DNA from: Promethearchaeota archaeon
Lineage (GTDB): Archaea; Asgardarchaeota; Lokiarchaeia; Sigyniarchaeales; SOKP01
Length of the DNA stretch: 34,409 bases
Direction of reading: 5' to 3'
NCBI GenBank assembly: GCA_008080735.1
Contig: SHMW01000043.1
Coordinates: forward strand, 1 to 34,409
In this document: piece after piece, positions 16,812 through 25,006 of the stretch
Layout: each line of letters opens with the position of its first letter
How positions within the stretch are numbered: the stretch's first letter is position 1
Notes under the pieces: model-generated
What the model was told of the DNA's origin: nothing
Database searches by the model: none
What the model saw: the letters and a program-made list of their open reading frames with translations, nothing else
Position numbers and translations under genes: made by a program

Positions 16812-17209
16812 CTGTCCAGTGGAATAAATCCTCTTATCGATCTCGATTGAACTTCAACCCCAATCACCTCAGCTTTCTGAAACTTTCGGTTATAGGTAAT
16901 ATAATTCTCTCTTGGAACATAAATCTCGATAGAAGGATTCATCTCGTAGATTTTATCAAGTCCAATTATCTGTTCAGGATGGTTGTGAGAGATAATCACT
17001 TTATCTAAATCACTTACATCTAAACCCGCTATTTTGAAATTTTCCATTAAGGTATCTCCATCAGCTCCAGCATCGAATAAGAGATATTTATCACTTAACA
17101 AATTATAAATAAATACAGAAAAACCGAAACCACCTTTGAACTCGCTACCCTCTTTAATAGAATTATCAAATATAACTTGCAATTCAAACGACGAATTGGA
17201 TCCCACCAT
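16781..17209 (-). CDS. MBL-fold paralogue, N-terminal fragment with lost metal ligands
   Basis: 142 residues. Homology to the family runs from residue 8 to about A-E-V-I-G-V-E (residue 117); the rest (V-Q-S-R-S-I-R-G-F onward) is out of frame and not homologous. F-D-A-G-A-D-G-D is kept. The core motif reads S-H-N-H-P-E-Q (H75, H77, E79, Q80) where active members have H-x-H-x-D-H, so both the Asp and the following His are replaced. The protein was therefore probably not a normal two-metal hydrolase even before the frameshift. Together with 16518-16811 it forms one gene of about 230 codons: a pseudogene, a pseudo-enzyme or a site of sequencing error. The second reading is weakened by the lost ligands. 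Confidence 0.75.
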   Translation of the reverse strand: MVGSNSSFELQVIFDNSIKEGSEFKGGFGFSVFIYNLLSDKYLLFDAGADGDTLMENFKIAGLDVSDLDKVIISHNHPEQIIGLDKIYEMNPSIEIYVPRENYITYNRKFQKAEVIGVEVQSRSIRGFIPLDRWERILRNNR

Positions 17210-17431
17210 GACATTTTACATTTATGTAAATCAGCATTTAAATCTATTTGTCTGCTCAAATGACACTTTATTTATATTAATACTTTTTTGATTGTTTTAC
17301 AATTAGTTTGAGAAAAGAATATATTGAGTGGATTTCTCTAATTTTTCTCTACACTGTTAATAGAATTGAATGGTGCTATAATATTTGAGTTCATAATTAA
17401 TAGGAAAGAAAGAAAAGAAGAACGAGTGAAT

Positions 17432-18226
17432 TCACTTCTTCTCCAGGGTGATAGCATTATTAGGACAGTTAGAAACGCATATACCGCACCCGAAGCAGAA
17501 ATCAGGTTCAAATTTTAGTTTGTCTTTCTTAATTACTCTCGCACCAAAATGGCACCATCCTTCACATATTCCACAATTCTTACAGTTAGAAAAATCTGTT
17601 TTGGCAATAAAATTGCTTTTAATCATTTGTGGAGAACCCGATTTAAGGAAATTATTTAAAACCACGCAGCAGCAAGGGCAACAATTACAAATTACATAAT
17701 AAAACTCGGGATTTGGAAAATAGATTAGTTGATGAACGAGCCCCCGCTTATCACATTCTTCCAATATCTTGGCAACCTCTTCTTTTTTAACGCGTTTTAA
17801 GTTTTTTGATTTAAAAGGAATTTCTCTAAGAGACTTGCCAAATCCCACATGAATACAAGTATAAATTGGATGATCGCAGTTAGGTTTATCCAAAGCTCTT
17901 TGAATCGTTCGGCAATAGCAATACGATACGCCTGTGATATTAGAGCGGCTGATAATTTCCATAATTTCTTCAGTCGGACTAAATTGAGCACTTATCTGAA
18001 TGTTTTTATTTAAAGGCACGACTCTCCCACCCCATCGTCCTCGCAATAAAGATTTACTAAGTATTTCCATAGTATGAAAATTGAACCTTTGATCAATCCT
18101 TCTAAAAAATTCCAAAATGGGCAATTCTAATAATCCGAATATAGAAGCTGATAATTTGCCAAGCAATGGAAACCGTCTTAGTAGCTTATCTATAAACCGT
18201 CCTAAACTTCTCTTTTTCGAGATCAT
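17432..18226 (-). CDS. 4Fe-4S ferredoxin-domain protein with N-terminal Cys-rich domain
   Basis: 264 residues. The C-terminal 55 residues hold two classical 4Fe-4S motifs, C-K-N-C-G-I-C-E-G-W-C and C-F-G-C-G-I-C-V-S-N-C-P, giving a bacterial-type 2[4Fe-4S] ferredoxin domain. The middle carries more conserved cysteines, Y-C-Y-C-R, C-D-H-P-I-Y-T-C and C-N-C-C-P-C-C-C, typical of a family of uncharacterised ferredoxin-like proteins in anaerobes. The N-terminal 60 residues are basic and amphipathic, without a clear membrane helix. Role: probable electron carrier or small oxidoreductase subunit; the partner is unknown. It is divergent from a C_GCAxxG_C_C gene, and the whole 15.5-21 kb stretch is redox-themed. 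Confidence 0.85.
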   Translation of the reverse strand: MISKKRSLGRFIDKLLRRFPLLGKLSASIFGLLELPILEFFRRIDQRFNFHTMEILSKSLLRGRWGGRVVPLNKNIQISAQFSPTEEIMEIISRSNITGVSYCYCRTIQRALDKPNCDHPIYTCIHVGFGKSLREIPFKSKNLKRVKKEEVAKILEECDKRGLVHQLIYFPNPEFYYVICNCCPCCCVVLNNFLKSGSPQMIKSNFIAKTDFSNCKNCGICEGWCHFGARVIKKDKLKFEPDFCFGCGICVSNCPNNAITLEKK

Positions 18227-18322
18227 GTGGAAATTAAATACTTATTAAGTGCCTTGAACATATTAGTATTAAAAAGAACTAATAATTTCTCTTTCCTTAC
18301 AAAAAACAATATTGTGATAGGT

Positions 18323-18835
18323 ATGACAAACGCTAAAGAAGATATCCTACTTAAAGCGGAAGAATTAGGAAAAAAATATGAGCAGACTTGCACAGGATGT
18401 GCCCAAACCGCGATAGCTGCGATATTTGAAGCCTTAGGGATATGGAATGGGGATGTTTTCAAATCAGCAAGCGGATTGGCTGACGGGCTGGGGTTAACCG
18501 GTGATGGATCCTGTGGAGCATTGGTGGGCGCTTCGATGGTGATTGGCTATCTTTTTGGACGGGAAAAACAAGATTTTAAGGATATGTATAAACCAATGAA
18601 ATCCTATAAACTGGTGAAAGAACTCCATGAAAATTATGTTGCTAATTATGGTACATGCCGCTGCCATGATGTTCAAAAAGCAACGATGGGGAGGAGTTTT
18701 GATTTATGGGCTTCAGATGGAATGAAAGAAGCAATTAAATCAGGAATGCTTCAAAATTGTTCTGCAATCGTGGGAGATGTTGCGAAGATGGCTACGGAAA
18801 TTATCCTTGAAAATGGATTTACTTTGCGGGAATAG
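18323..18835 (+). CDS. C_GCAxxG_C_C family redox protein
   Basis: 170 residues from ATG 18323. A GTG at 18227 would add 32 residues of non-conserved, hydrophobic sequence, so the later ATG is preferred. The family signature is visible: T-C-T-G-C-A-Q-T-A (C23, C26), then G-L-T-G-D-G-S-C-G-A-L-V-G-A with the central Cys-Gly, G-T-C-R-C-H-D-V and a final N-C-S-A-I-V-G-D-V-A. These proteins are described as probable redox proteins, often beside Fe-S and molybdenum or metal genes in anaerobes; their reaction is unknown. A second family member follows at 18920, and a 4Fe-4S protein is divergent upstream. Confidence 0.88.
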   Translation: MTNAKEDILLKAEELGKKYEQTCTGCAQTAIAAIFEALGIWNGDVFKSASGLADGLGLTGDGSCGALVGASMVIGYLFGREKQDFKDMYKPMKSYKLVKELHENYVANYGTCRCHDVQKATMGRSFDLWASDGMKEAIKSGMLQNCSAIVGDVAKMATEIILENGFTLRE

Positions 18836-18919
18836 GAATATCAACTTAAAATAATTCGAGATGCAACCTATTTTCAATACTCCCTGAAATTATTAGAAAT
18901 TAGAGGTTAAGATAATATT

Positions 18920-19432
18920 ATGTCAGATGATATACAGCAAAAATTTGATAAGAAAATTGAGGAACTTAAAGAAACCCTTCCCACACTAAAAAAAGGAGTA
19001 AATTGCGCAGAATTAACATTTACAAATATCTTAGATGTGCTGGGTGTGGATAATTATATGTTTCATAACCTTGCGATGCCACTCGCAGGAGGATTTGGTG
19101 GCTATAAATCTAAAGATGGTTGGCAAGGGGCCTGCGGAGCTGTTGCGGGAGCATGTGCCGCAATCGGGATAATTTTGGGCGGAAAAAAGAAAATGGACCC
19201 CATCACGATGGCTATGGCATATTTAAAAGCGTCAAAATACTGCTCCGAATTCGAGGAAAAGTGGGGAACAGTGGTTTGTGCAGATCTATGCGGATATGAT
19301 TTTAGCGATCCAAATGGAATGCAAGAATATCAAGAAAATGAAATCTGGAGTAAAAAATGCCATGAATTTGTTGAATGGGCAGTCGATAAAGTTAGAAAAT
19401 TGACTCGCAAAGATCTTAAAAGGAAATGGTAA
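18920..19432 (+). CDS. C_GCAxxG_C_C family redox protein, second copy
   Basis: 170 residues. It starts with a helical leader and then G-V-N-C-A-E-L-T-F (C29), the common G-x-N-C-A/S opening of the family. P-L-A-G-G-F-G-G, G-A-C-G-A-V-A-G-A-C-A-A-I-G, K-Y-C-S-E-F-E-E-K-W-G, V-C-A-D-L-C-G and K-K-C-H-E-F-V follow. The cysteine order matches the family, and the sequence is clearly diverged from the gene at 18323, so this is an old pair and not a recent duplicate. The two are 84 bases apart on the same strand and are probably cotranscribed. Confidence 0.88.
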   Translation: MSDDIQQKFDKKIEELKETLPTLKKGVNCAELTFTNILDVLGVDNYMFHNLAMPLAGGFGGYKSKDGWQGACGAVAGACAAIGIILGGKKKMDPITMAMAYLKASKYCSEFEEKWGTVVCADLCGYDFSDPNGMQEYQENEIWSKKCHEFVEWAVDKVRKLTRKDLKRKW

Positions 19433-19613
19433 TGAGTCACATTAAAAGGTAAAGTTCTATCTAATTTTTTTAAAATTATTTTAGAATAACTTGTTGCTTA
19501 ATTCTTATTTGAACTTAAATTTAAATTAGGTTATTTCATCATAATTATATATATTGTGTGAATATAATATTCAGAGATAAAATTGTGAATAATATTTCTA
19601 TAGGCTAATTGTT

Positions 19614-19862
19614 ATGTCTGAGAATCATGAAAAAACGGTAGAGTGTCCGTATTGTGGCGTACTTTTGTCGAAACCCTATTGGGCGCATGTACAAGAAAAA
19701 CATCCTGAAGAGTACGAGAAAAAACAAACCTGGATAAGTCTCTTCAAAGATTATAAAGGAATGGGAATGGATGATGCGGTATCACTTCAAGTGATTGGAG
19801 AATTATTTAATGTGGATGCTGAGGAAGTGAGATTCTTTTTAGAACAAAATAATATACTTTAA
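19614..19862 (+). CDS. Small C2H2 zinc-finger protein
   Basis: 82 residues. A single zinc-finger motif C-P-Y-C (C11, C14), then Y-W-A-H-V-Q-E-K-H (H25, H30), gives a C2-x10-H-x4-H site near that of classical C2H2 fingers. The rest is helical, with D-A-V-S-L-Q-V-I-G-E-L-F-N-V-D-A-E-E-V, which could be a small helix-turn-helix-like or UBA-like bundle. Possible roles are nucleic-acid binding or a protein-binding zinc adaptor; the sequence does not decide. It is separated from the redox gene upstream by 181 AT-rich bases with TATA-like sequence. Confidence 0.7.
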   Translation: MSENHEKTVECPYCGVLLSKPYWAHVQEKHPEEYEKKQTWISLFKDYKGMGMDDAVSLQVIGELFNVDAEEVRFFLEQNNIL

Positions 19863-19991
19863 GCTCATGGTCGATTTTTACTCTAATTAACTTTTTCTTC
19901 TCTTTGAAATACGGACGGTAATAATGATAATTAGAAATTGAAAATGAACTAAAAAAAATAAGATAAAAAGATACGAACGTATTATATATAC

Positions 19992-20279
19992 TTAAAATTC
20001 TTCTTCTTCAAATTCGTCCTTCAAAAGCCCTGCTTGTTTAAGGAGATCTTCTACTGTATCTCTTGCTTTAATAACTTGTTCGTTATCACTCAGTTTAAGA
20101 TTATCGATCACAGAATCGGAAAATTCCATAAATTTTTTTATACTCTGTGAGGATAGCTCTTTTACTTTCTCGCTGGTTTCTTCGATAAATTCTTTACCCG
20201 ATTCTCCAAATGCACTCTCTGCAAAGTTTAACAAAGCTTCGTTTAACTGGTCCACAATATTCTTTTTTTCTTCACTCAT
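19992..20279 (-). CDS. Hypothetical small acidic helical protein
   Basis: 95 residues, entirely predicted helical with amphipathic spacing (E-A-L-L-N-F-A-E-S-A-F-G, then S-E-K-V-K-E-L-S-S-Q-S-I-K-K-F-M-E-F). It ends in an acidic tail (D-E-F-E-E-E-E-F). No cysteine, no motif, no membrane segment. Such small apolipoprotein-like helical proteins may bind membranes or act as dimeric adaptors; nothing here decides. It sits alone between oppositely directed or spaced neighbours. The downstream flavodoxin on the same strand may or may not share its transcript. Confidence 0.6.
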   Translation of the reverse strand: MSEEKKNIVDQLNEALLNFAESAFGESGKEFIEETSEKVKELSSQSIKKFMEFSDSVIDNLKLSDNEQVIKARDTVEDLLKQAGLLKDEFEEEEF

Positions 20280-20409
20280 AATAAATCGCTTCTATGTTGG
20301 TATTTTAGAAATTTAAAGATTAAAATCCTAAAATTGTTTTTAAGTTTATGCTATATTTAAGCATATTTCTTATATGATTTTTAAATTTTGAAAGTAGAAT
20401 TATTGAGGA

Positions 20410-20967
20410 TTATTCATTAAGTAGATTACAGAATTCTTCGGCAAAATTTGTAATTAAATTCCAATCTCTGCCATCATTTTTACCCCCGGGAGTTATATTA
20501 GGGTCATCCTCAGCCATTTTTTCCATGATTTTCTTTGAAAATCCTCCTAAATTCGAGTCTTCTGTTAAATCTAATACGCCTCCGAACGCTTCAAGCATCG
20601 CAACTTCAATCCCATTATCATCTAACACCTTTTTAATATAGTCATCCCTCGCCTTCGGTCGTTCTTCGGGATTGCTTGCCATCATACATGAAATAAAAAT
20701 CCCCAGTGTATTCTTTTTCTGCTTGAGTGTATTTGCAAATTTTGAGAGGAATTTTCTCACGCTTTTAGTCATTTTGCTTATCTTAATACCAGAGCCAATC
20801 AATATCCCATCAAAATCATCTAAGGAGGGTAATTTTTTTAGCTTGGTCTCTTCCAGATTAACTAAGTCTACATCTAAATCATTTTTTTTTAGAATCTCTC
20901 CAATTCTTTCACTAATTTCGGCAGTACTACCATACCTACTTCCATATACTAATATTACTTTTTTCAT
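20410..20967 (-). CDS. Flavodoxin-domain protein (HemG-like, Flavodoxin_5)
   Basis: 185 residues from ATG 20967; the TTG four codons upstream is unlikely. The FMN phosphate-binding loop V-Y-G-S-R-Y-G-S-T-A-E-I-S-E is at the N-terminus. The second flavin loop region G-I-L-I-G-S-G-I-K-I-S-K-M-T-K follows, and then I-F-I-S-C-M-M-A-S and E-A-F-G-G-V-L-D-L, as in Flavodoxin_5 / protoporphyrinogen-oxidase-like (HemG) and menaquinone-dependent members. Use in heme synthesis is not implied, as archaea have many such flavodoxins. It is probably an electron-transfer flavoprotein. It completes the redox-themed stretch from 15.5 kb. No signal peptide. Confidence 0.88.
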   Translation of the reverse strand: MKKVILVYGSRYGSTAEISERIGEILKKNDLDVDLVNLEETKLKKLPSLDDFDGILIGSGIKISKMTKSVRKFLSKFANTLKQKKNTLGIFISCMMASNPEERPKARDDYIKKVLDDNGIEVAMLEAFGGVLDLTEDSNLGGFSKKIMEKMAEDDPNITPGGKNDGRDWNLITNFAEEFCNLLNE

Positions 20968-21233
20968 TTTTATAATCAACTTGATTTTTTTTCGAAATTC
21001 TTATTCTTTAATCATCACCCTCAAATACTCTCCAACTCATGATTTATTGTCTGTTTTGATATACAAACCGCCATTACTCGACTTCGAGACTAAAATCGGA
21101 ATAGTATATTGAGTAATCATTCAAAATAATTGGTGATTTGATTATTGATCATTTTAATAGTATGATAACGTATTTTTAAGATTTTTTAGATTTAACAAGA
21201 TGATAAAACAATTAAGACAAAGGAACTTCAATA

Positions 21234-21242
21234 GTTTAAATT
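21234..21242 (+). promoter_or_regulatory. TATA box of the first membrane esterase
   Basis: GTTTAAATT centred 26 bases before ATG 21264. The same element at the same distance precedes the paralogue (23195-23203), followed in both by a TAGGG trinucleotide-plus pattern. The spacing implies a leaderless transcript starting at or next to the ATG. Confidence 0.6.
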
Positions 21243-21263
21243 ATTTAGGGTTTTATTTACCTT

Positions 21264-23012
21264 ATGAATGAATTTTTTAAAAACCTTCAATCTGCATTTT
21301 CGACCAGAAATCTGAGCTATCCACTTTTTGTTCTAAACTTGGTAAATATTGTCCTTGGAATTTTCTACATCACTGTGCAAATATCGTCTCTCGTGTGGTA
21401 TGTCTATGGAATCCTTATTTTTATCAGTTTACTTGGGAATTTCTTGTTAATTTTTCTCACTAAAAAAAGAGTTACCAAAAAATCAAGAGAAGGAAGCAGA
21501 ATAAATTATCTATGCTATTTCTATCTAGTTTTATTAAATATCTCAATGCTGTTAATCCTATTTGGGAACTTGTTGATTTCTGTTAGCTATTCAAATGATC
21601 TAACTACTAATTTTGCATATTATTCTATGGTATACTTAGGATTTTTTAGTATTTTCGGTATAGGGACTCTCCTATCATATTTGAATATTAGAAATTTAGA
21701 TAATAGAAACTTGTGGAAACAAAATTCAGAAAAAAGCCATAATAATGATAATAAAAAATCTTTTATCCAGAAGATTGTAAAAATTATATTGGGATTTTTA
21801 GCATTAATAACACTCCTCTTCGGTTCACTTTTGAATTATTCCCTCATATTTGCCCCATTAGATGATTATATCAACTGGTTAGCTGGAATGGTGTTCTTTT
21901 CGTTTTACCTATTTTTATTCTTGATAATGCTTTCTGCTACCACTATCCTGCTGATCATGATAAACCTGGACAAGAATCCCTATTATTTTTATCCTGTCGC
22001 TGTTATTGGGATATTAATTTCCAGCAGTTTTCTGCTTCCCCTACTTTCTACACCTTATACTTCAATCCAAGCAGAAAATGATTTTTCTCAAGCATTTGGA
22101 GAAACTTGGAGATCAAAGATCCCCACTTCTACTGCCCAACAATATTTCCAGACTACCCCTTTCACTATAACAGAATATTTGCTAGGAAATCACCCCAGAG
22201 AATGCAATATTGATATAGATATCCAATATTATTCGAATGTGAGTGAAGGTATTACTTTAGCGTATGATGCATATTATCCTAAAGTGAATGGCAGTTTATT
22301 ACCAGGTAATAATTCAGTACTCATTAATATTCACGGAGGGGCTTGGGTCGCTGGCGATAAAGGGATGTATAATATGTTGCAGGTAAACAAATATTTCGCA
22401 GCTCAAGGATACATTGTGTTTGACATACAATATGGCCTTAAGGAAGGAGGAACTAGTGTCATTCCGACTCCTCCAGACGTAGTGGGGGATTTTTCAATCG
22501 ATGATCAACTCAGACATATTGGCAATTTTACGAAGCAACTAAATACAAGTGAATTTGCTAAATATAATCTCAATTTAGATTCAGTGTTTATCACGGGAAA
22601 TTCGGCGGGAGGCCATCTCTCGTTAGCAACTGCCTTATTAATTGATAATGGAAGCTACACAGATCTTTTTGGTTCCCATCTAAATATTAAGGGAATAATT
22701 CCTTTATATCCTGGGAATCCTTCTGAGAGCCTTATTGGAGGAAGGGACGTATTTAGAAACCCAGAGGACTACTTAATTACTCCCGATAGCCCGCCTTGCT
22801 TGATGTTTCAAGGAACGAAAGACTTTTGCTTATTAGAAACTGAACATATAAAAGAACAATATGATCTCGTAGGGAACGATGACTGTTGTATTATTTGGTT
22901 CCCATTTCAAGGTCATGCAAACGATCTCTACTATTCAGGACATTTTAATCAATACAAACTCTACTACATGGAACGGTTTTTATATCTGTGTACTCATGAT
23001 AAAATTCAATAA
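21264..23012 (+). CDS. Seven-helix membrane protein fused to alpha/beta hydrolase (esterase/lipase-like), copy 1
   Basis: 582 residues. Residues 1-265 contain about seven hydrophobic helices (roughly 18-40, 43-66, 82-107, 119-139, 169-194, 205-232, 240-262). Residues about 300-582 are an alpha/beta hydrolase of the hormone-sensitive-lipase / carbohydrate-esterase-like type. The oxyanion motif N-I-H-G-G-A-W lies in the first part, the nucleophile elbow is G-N-S-A-G-G-H with Ser447 (usual form G-D-S-A-G-G), a later G-T-K-D carries the Asp, and H-A-N-D or G-H-F near the C-terminus carries the His. The catalytic triad looks intact. With seven helices and a cytosolic N-terminus the hydrolase would be outside the cell (inference). 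The substrate is unknown; esters or lipids are likely. Copy 2 follows at 23225. Confidence 0.85.
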   Translation: MNEFFKNLQSAFSTRNLSYPLFVLNLVNIVLGIFYITVQISSLVWYVYGILIFISLLGNFLLIFLTKKRVTKKSREGSRINYLCYFYLVLLNISMLLILFGNLLISVSYSNDLTTNFAYYSMVYLGFFSIFGIGTLLSYLNIRNLDNRNLWKQNSEKSHNNDNKKSFIQKIVKIILGFLALITLLFGSLLNYSLIFAPLDDYINWLAGMVFFSFYLFLFLIMLSATTILLIMINLDKNPYYFYPVAVIGILISSSFLLPLLSTPYTSIQAENDFSQAFGETWRSKIPTSTAQQYFQTTPFTITEYLLGNHPRECNIDIDIQYYSNVSEGITLAYDAYYPKVNGSLLPGNNSVLINIHGGAWVAGDKGMYNMLQVNKYFAAQGYIVFDIQYGLKEGGTSVIPTPPDVVGDFSIDDQLRHIGNFTKQLNTSEFAKYNLNLDSVFITGNSAGGHLSLATALLIDNGSYTDLFGSHLNIKGIIPLYPGNPSESLIGGRDVFRNPEDYLITPDSPPCLMFQGTKDFCLLETEHIKEQYDLVGNDDCCIIWFPFQGHANDLYYSGHFNQYKLYYMERFLYLCTHDKIQ

Positions 23013-23194
23013 TAAAAGAAGATATTATATTTACTCCATCTCTTTTTTTTTAACTTTAAATGAGTTTAGTTTTATATTTCACATTTATTCTATTTCATCT
23101 ATAGATTAGCCTAAAAAATCGAAGAGAATCTCATTCATTTAGAGATATTTTAAGTTAAAAGGATATACAAAATTTAAGAAAAATTACTTAAAAT

Positions 23195-23203
23195 GTTTAA
23201 ATT
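23195..23203 (+). promoter_or_regulatory. TATA box of the second membrane esterase
   Basis: GTTTAAATT, again centred 26 bases before the ATG at 23225. The match with copy 1 supports ATG 23225 over the TTG at 23219 and a leaderless mRNA. Confidence 0.6.
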
Positions 23204-23224
23204 TTGTAGGGATTTACTTTGTAT

Positions 23225-24964
23225 ATGAATGTATTTTTTCAAAAAATAAGAACGAAATTTATATTAAAAAATCTAAGTTATTTCCTATTTTTATTAAATG
23301 TGGTAGATACAATCTTCGCAATCTTCTATATTTCAATACAAATAGCTTCTCTCATATGGTATATCTATGGAATTCTAATATTTATCAATCTCATCGGAAA
23401 TTTTGTATTAATTTATTTCACCAAAATACAACTAGACCCGAGTTCCAGATTGGGAGGAAAGATGAATATTCTATGCTATTTTTATCTGATATTCCTTAAT
23501 ATAGCAATTTTATTGATTCTATTTGGAAATTTAATGAATTCTATGACATATTCAAATACATTATTTGCTACTATTGGATATTATTTTATGATCTATTTTG
23601 GATTTTTTGGTATATTAGGAATGGGAACGCTTCTCTCATATTTGAATATAAAAAATCTTAATAATAGAGATTTATGGAAAGAATATTTTGATAAAGAAAG
23701 CAAAGAGAACAAAAATCATTCTAAGAAAACTCTAAAATCAATCTTATTATTTTTTGGATTTCTGACTCTTGGTCTGCTCTCGTATGTGGGATTTACTTTA
23801 GCATTCTCACCGTTAACCGATATCGCAGCTTGGTGGATTGGAATTATTTTCTTTCAGTTTTCGACATTTCTCTTTTTTATTGTGCTTTCCACGACAATAC
23901 TTTTTTTAATAATGACAGATAGACACAAAAGACCATATACTTTTTACGGAATACTAATTTACGGCCTAATTATGTGTAATATTTTTTTGTTACCTTTATT
24001 TTCTACTCCTTATACATCATTGCAAGCAGAAGAAGAATTTTCTCAAGCGTATGGGGTGAATTGGCGCTCTCATATAGATCCATCAATGAATATGTTTTTC
24101 CAACCCATCCCATTCACGATGACCGAATTTTTCTTAGGAAATTACCCAAAGGATTGTAATATTGATATAGATATTCCCTTTTATTCTAATTCAAGCGAAG
24201 GTATCACACTAGCATATGATGCCTATTATCCTAAAGGGGATGGAAGTTCATTACCAGGGAACAATTCTGTAATTATTAATATCCATGGTGGTGCATGGAC
24301 AATCGGAGATAAAGGACCGGGTAATATGCTGCAAGTTAATAATTATTTCGCTGCCCAAGGATACGTCGTGTTTGATATTCAGTATGGATTAAAGGAAGGA
24401 ACTTTCTTTATAATCTCTACTCCTGAAGGTGTTGGAGGAAATTTTACAATTGATGACCAACTCAGACACATTGGAAATTTTACAAAACAATTGAATACGA
24501 GCGAATTTGACAAATATAATCTAAATTTAGATTCAGTGTTTATCATGGGAAATTCAGCAGGAGGGCATTTAGCATTAGCTACAGCATTATTAATCGATAA
24601 TGGAAGCTACACTGATCTATTCGGTTCAAATATTAATATCAAAGGAATTATCCCAATTTATCCCGCGAATCCTCCCGAAAGTATAATAGAAGGGAGGGAT
24701 GAATTTACAAATCCCGAAAATTATTTTATTACTCCCTACAGCCCACCTTGTTTGATTTTTCAAGGAACGAAAGATTTCTGTCTACTAGAAACAGAAGATA
24801 TAAAAGATCAATATGATCTCGCAGGGAATAATGATTGTTGCGTAATTTTATTTCCATTTCAAGGACATGGGAACGATCTCTACTATTCTGGTCATTTCAA
24901 CCAATATAAACTTTATTATATGGAGAGGTTCCTTTATCTATGTACTCATAATCTAATAGAATAA
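23225..24964 (+). CDS. Seven-helix membrane protein fused to alpha/beta hydrolase, copy 2
   Basis: 579 residues from ATG 23225. It aligns with copy 1 along the full length: the same seven-helix N-terminal region, the linker Y-S-N-x-S-E-G-I-T-L-A-Y-D-A-Y-Y-P-K, the oxyanion motif I-N-I-H-G-G-A-W, the elbow G-N-S-A-G-G-H, G-T-K-D-F-C-L-L-E-T-E and the C-terminal D-L-Y-Y-S-G-H-F-N-Q-Y-K-L-Y-Y-M-E-R-F. The hydrolase half is more similar between copies than the membrane half, suggesting the active site is kept while the membrane part drifts or specialises. The triad is intact in both. A tandem duplication with both copies preserved argues for dosage or divided substrates. Confidence 0.85.
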   Translation: MNVFFQKIRTKFILKNLSYFLFLLNVVDTIFAIFYISIQIASLIWYIYGILIFINLIGNFVLIYFTKIQLDPSSRLGGKMNILCYFYLIFLNIAILLILFGNLMNSMTYSNTLFATIGYYFMIYFGFFGILGMGTLLSYLNIKNLNNRDLWKEYFDKESKENKNHSKKTLKSILLFFGFLTLGLLSYVGFTLAFSPLTDIAAWWIGIIFFQFSTFLFFIVLSTTILFLIMTDRHKRPYTFYGILIYGLIMCNIFLLPLFSTPYTSLQAEEEFSQAYGVNWRSHIDPSMNMFFQPIPFTMTEFFLGNYPKDCNIDIDIPFYSNSSEGITLAYDAYYPKGDGSSLPGNNSVIINIHGGAWTIGDKGPGNMLQVNNYFAAQGYVVFDIQYGLKEGTFFIISTPEGVGGNFTIDDQLRHIGNFTKQLNTSEFDKYNLNLDSVFIMGNSAGGHLALATALLIDNGSYTDLFGSNINIKGIIPIYPANPPESIIEGRDEFTNPENYFITPYSPPCLIFQGTKDFCLLETEDIKDQYDLAGNNDCCVILFPFQGHGNDLYYSGHFNQYKLYYMERFLYLCTHNLIE

Positions 24965-25006
24965 TTTTGTGGGTTAATTCCCTTATTTATTTTTATAAAT
25001 TTCAGT

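Noticed and set aside
18227..18322. N-terminal extension of the first C_GCAxxG_C_C protein from GTG 18227
   Set aside because: The extra 32 residues are not family-like and overlap the promoter space of the divergent 4Fe-4S gene; ATG 18323 gives the normal start.
22879..23109. Plus-strand frame of 76 codons overlapping the end of esterase copy 1
   Set aside because: It lies in another frame of the conserved C-terminus and has no counterpart at the same place in copy 2.
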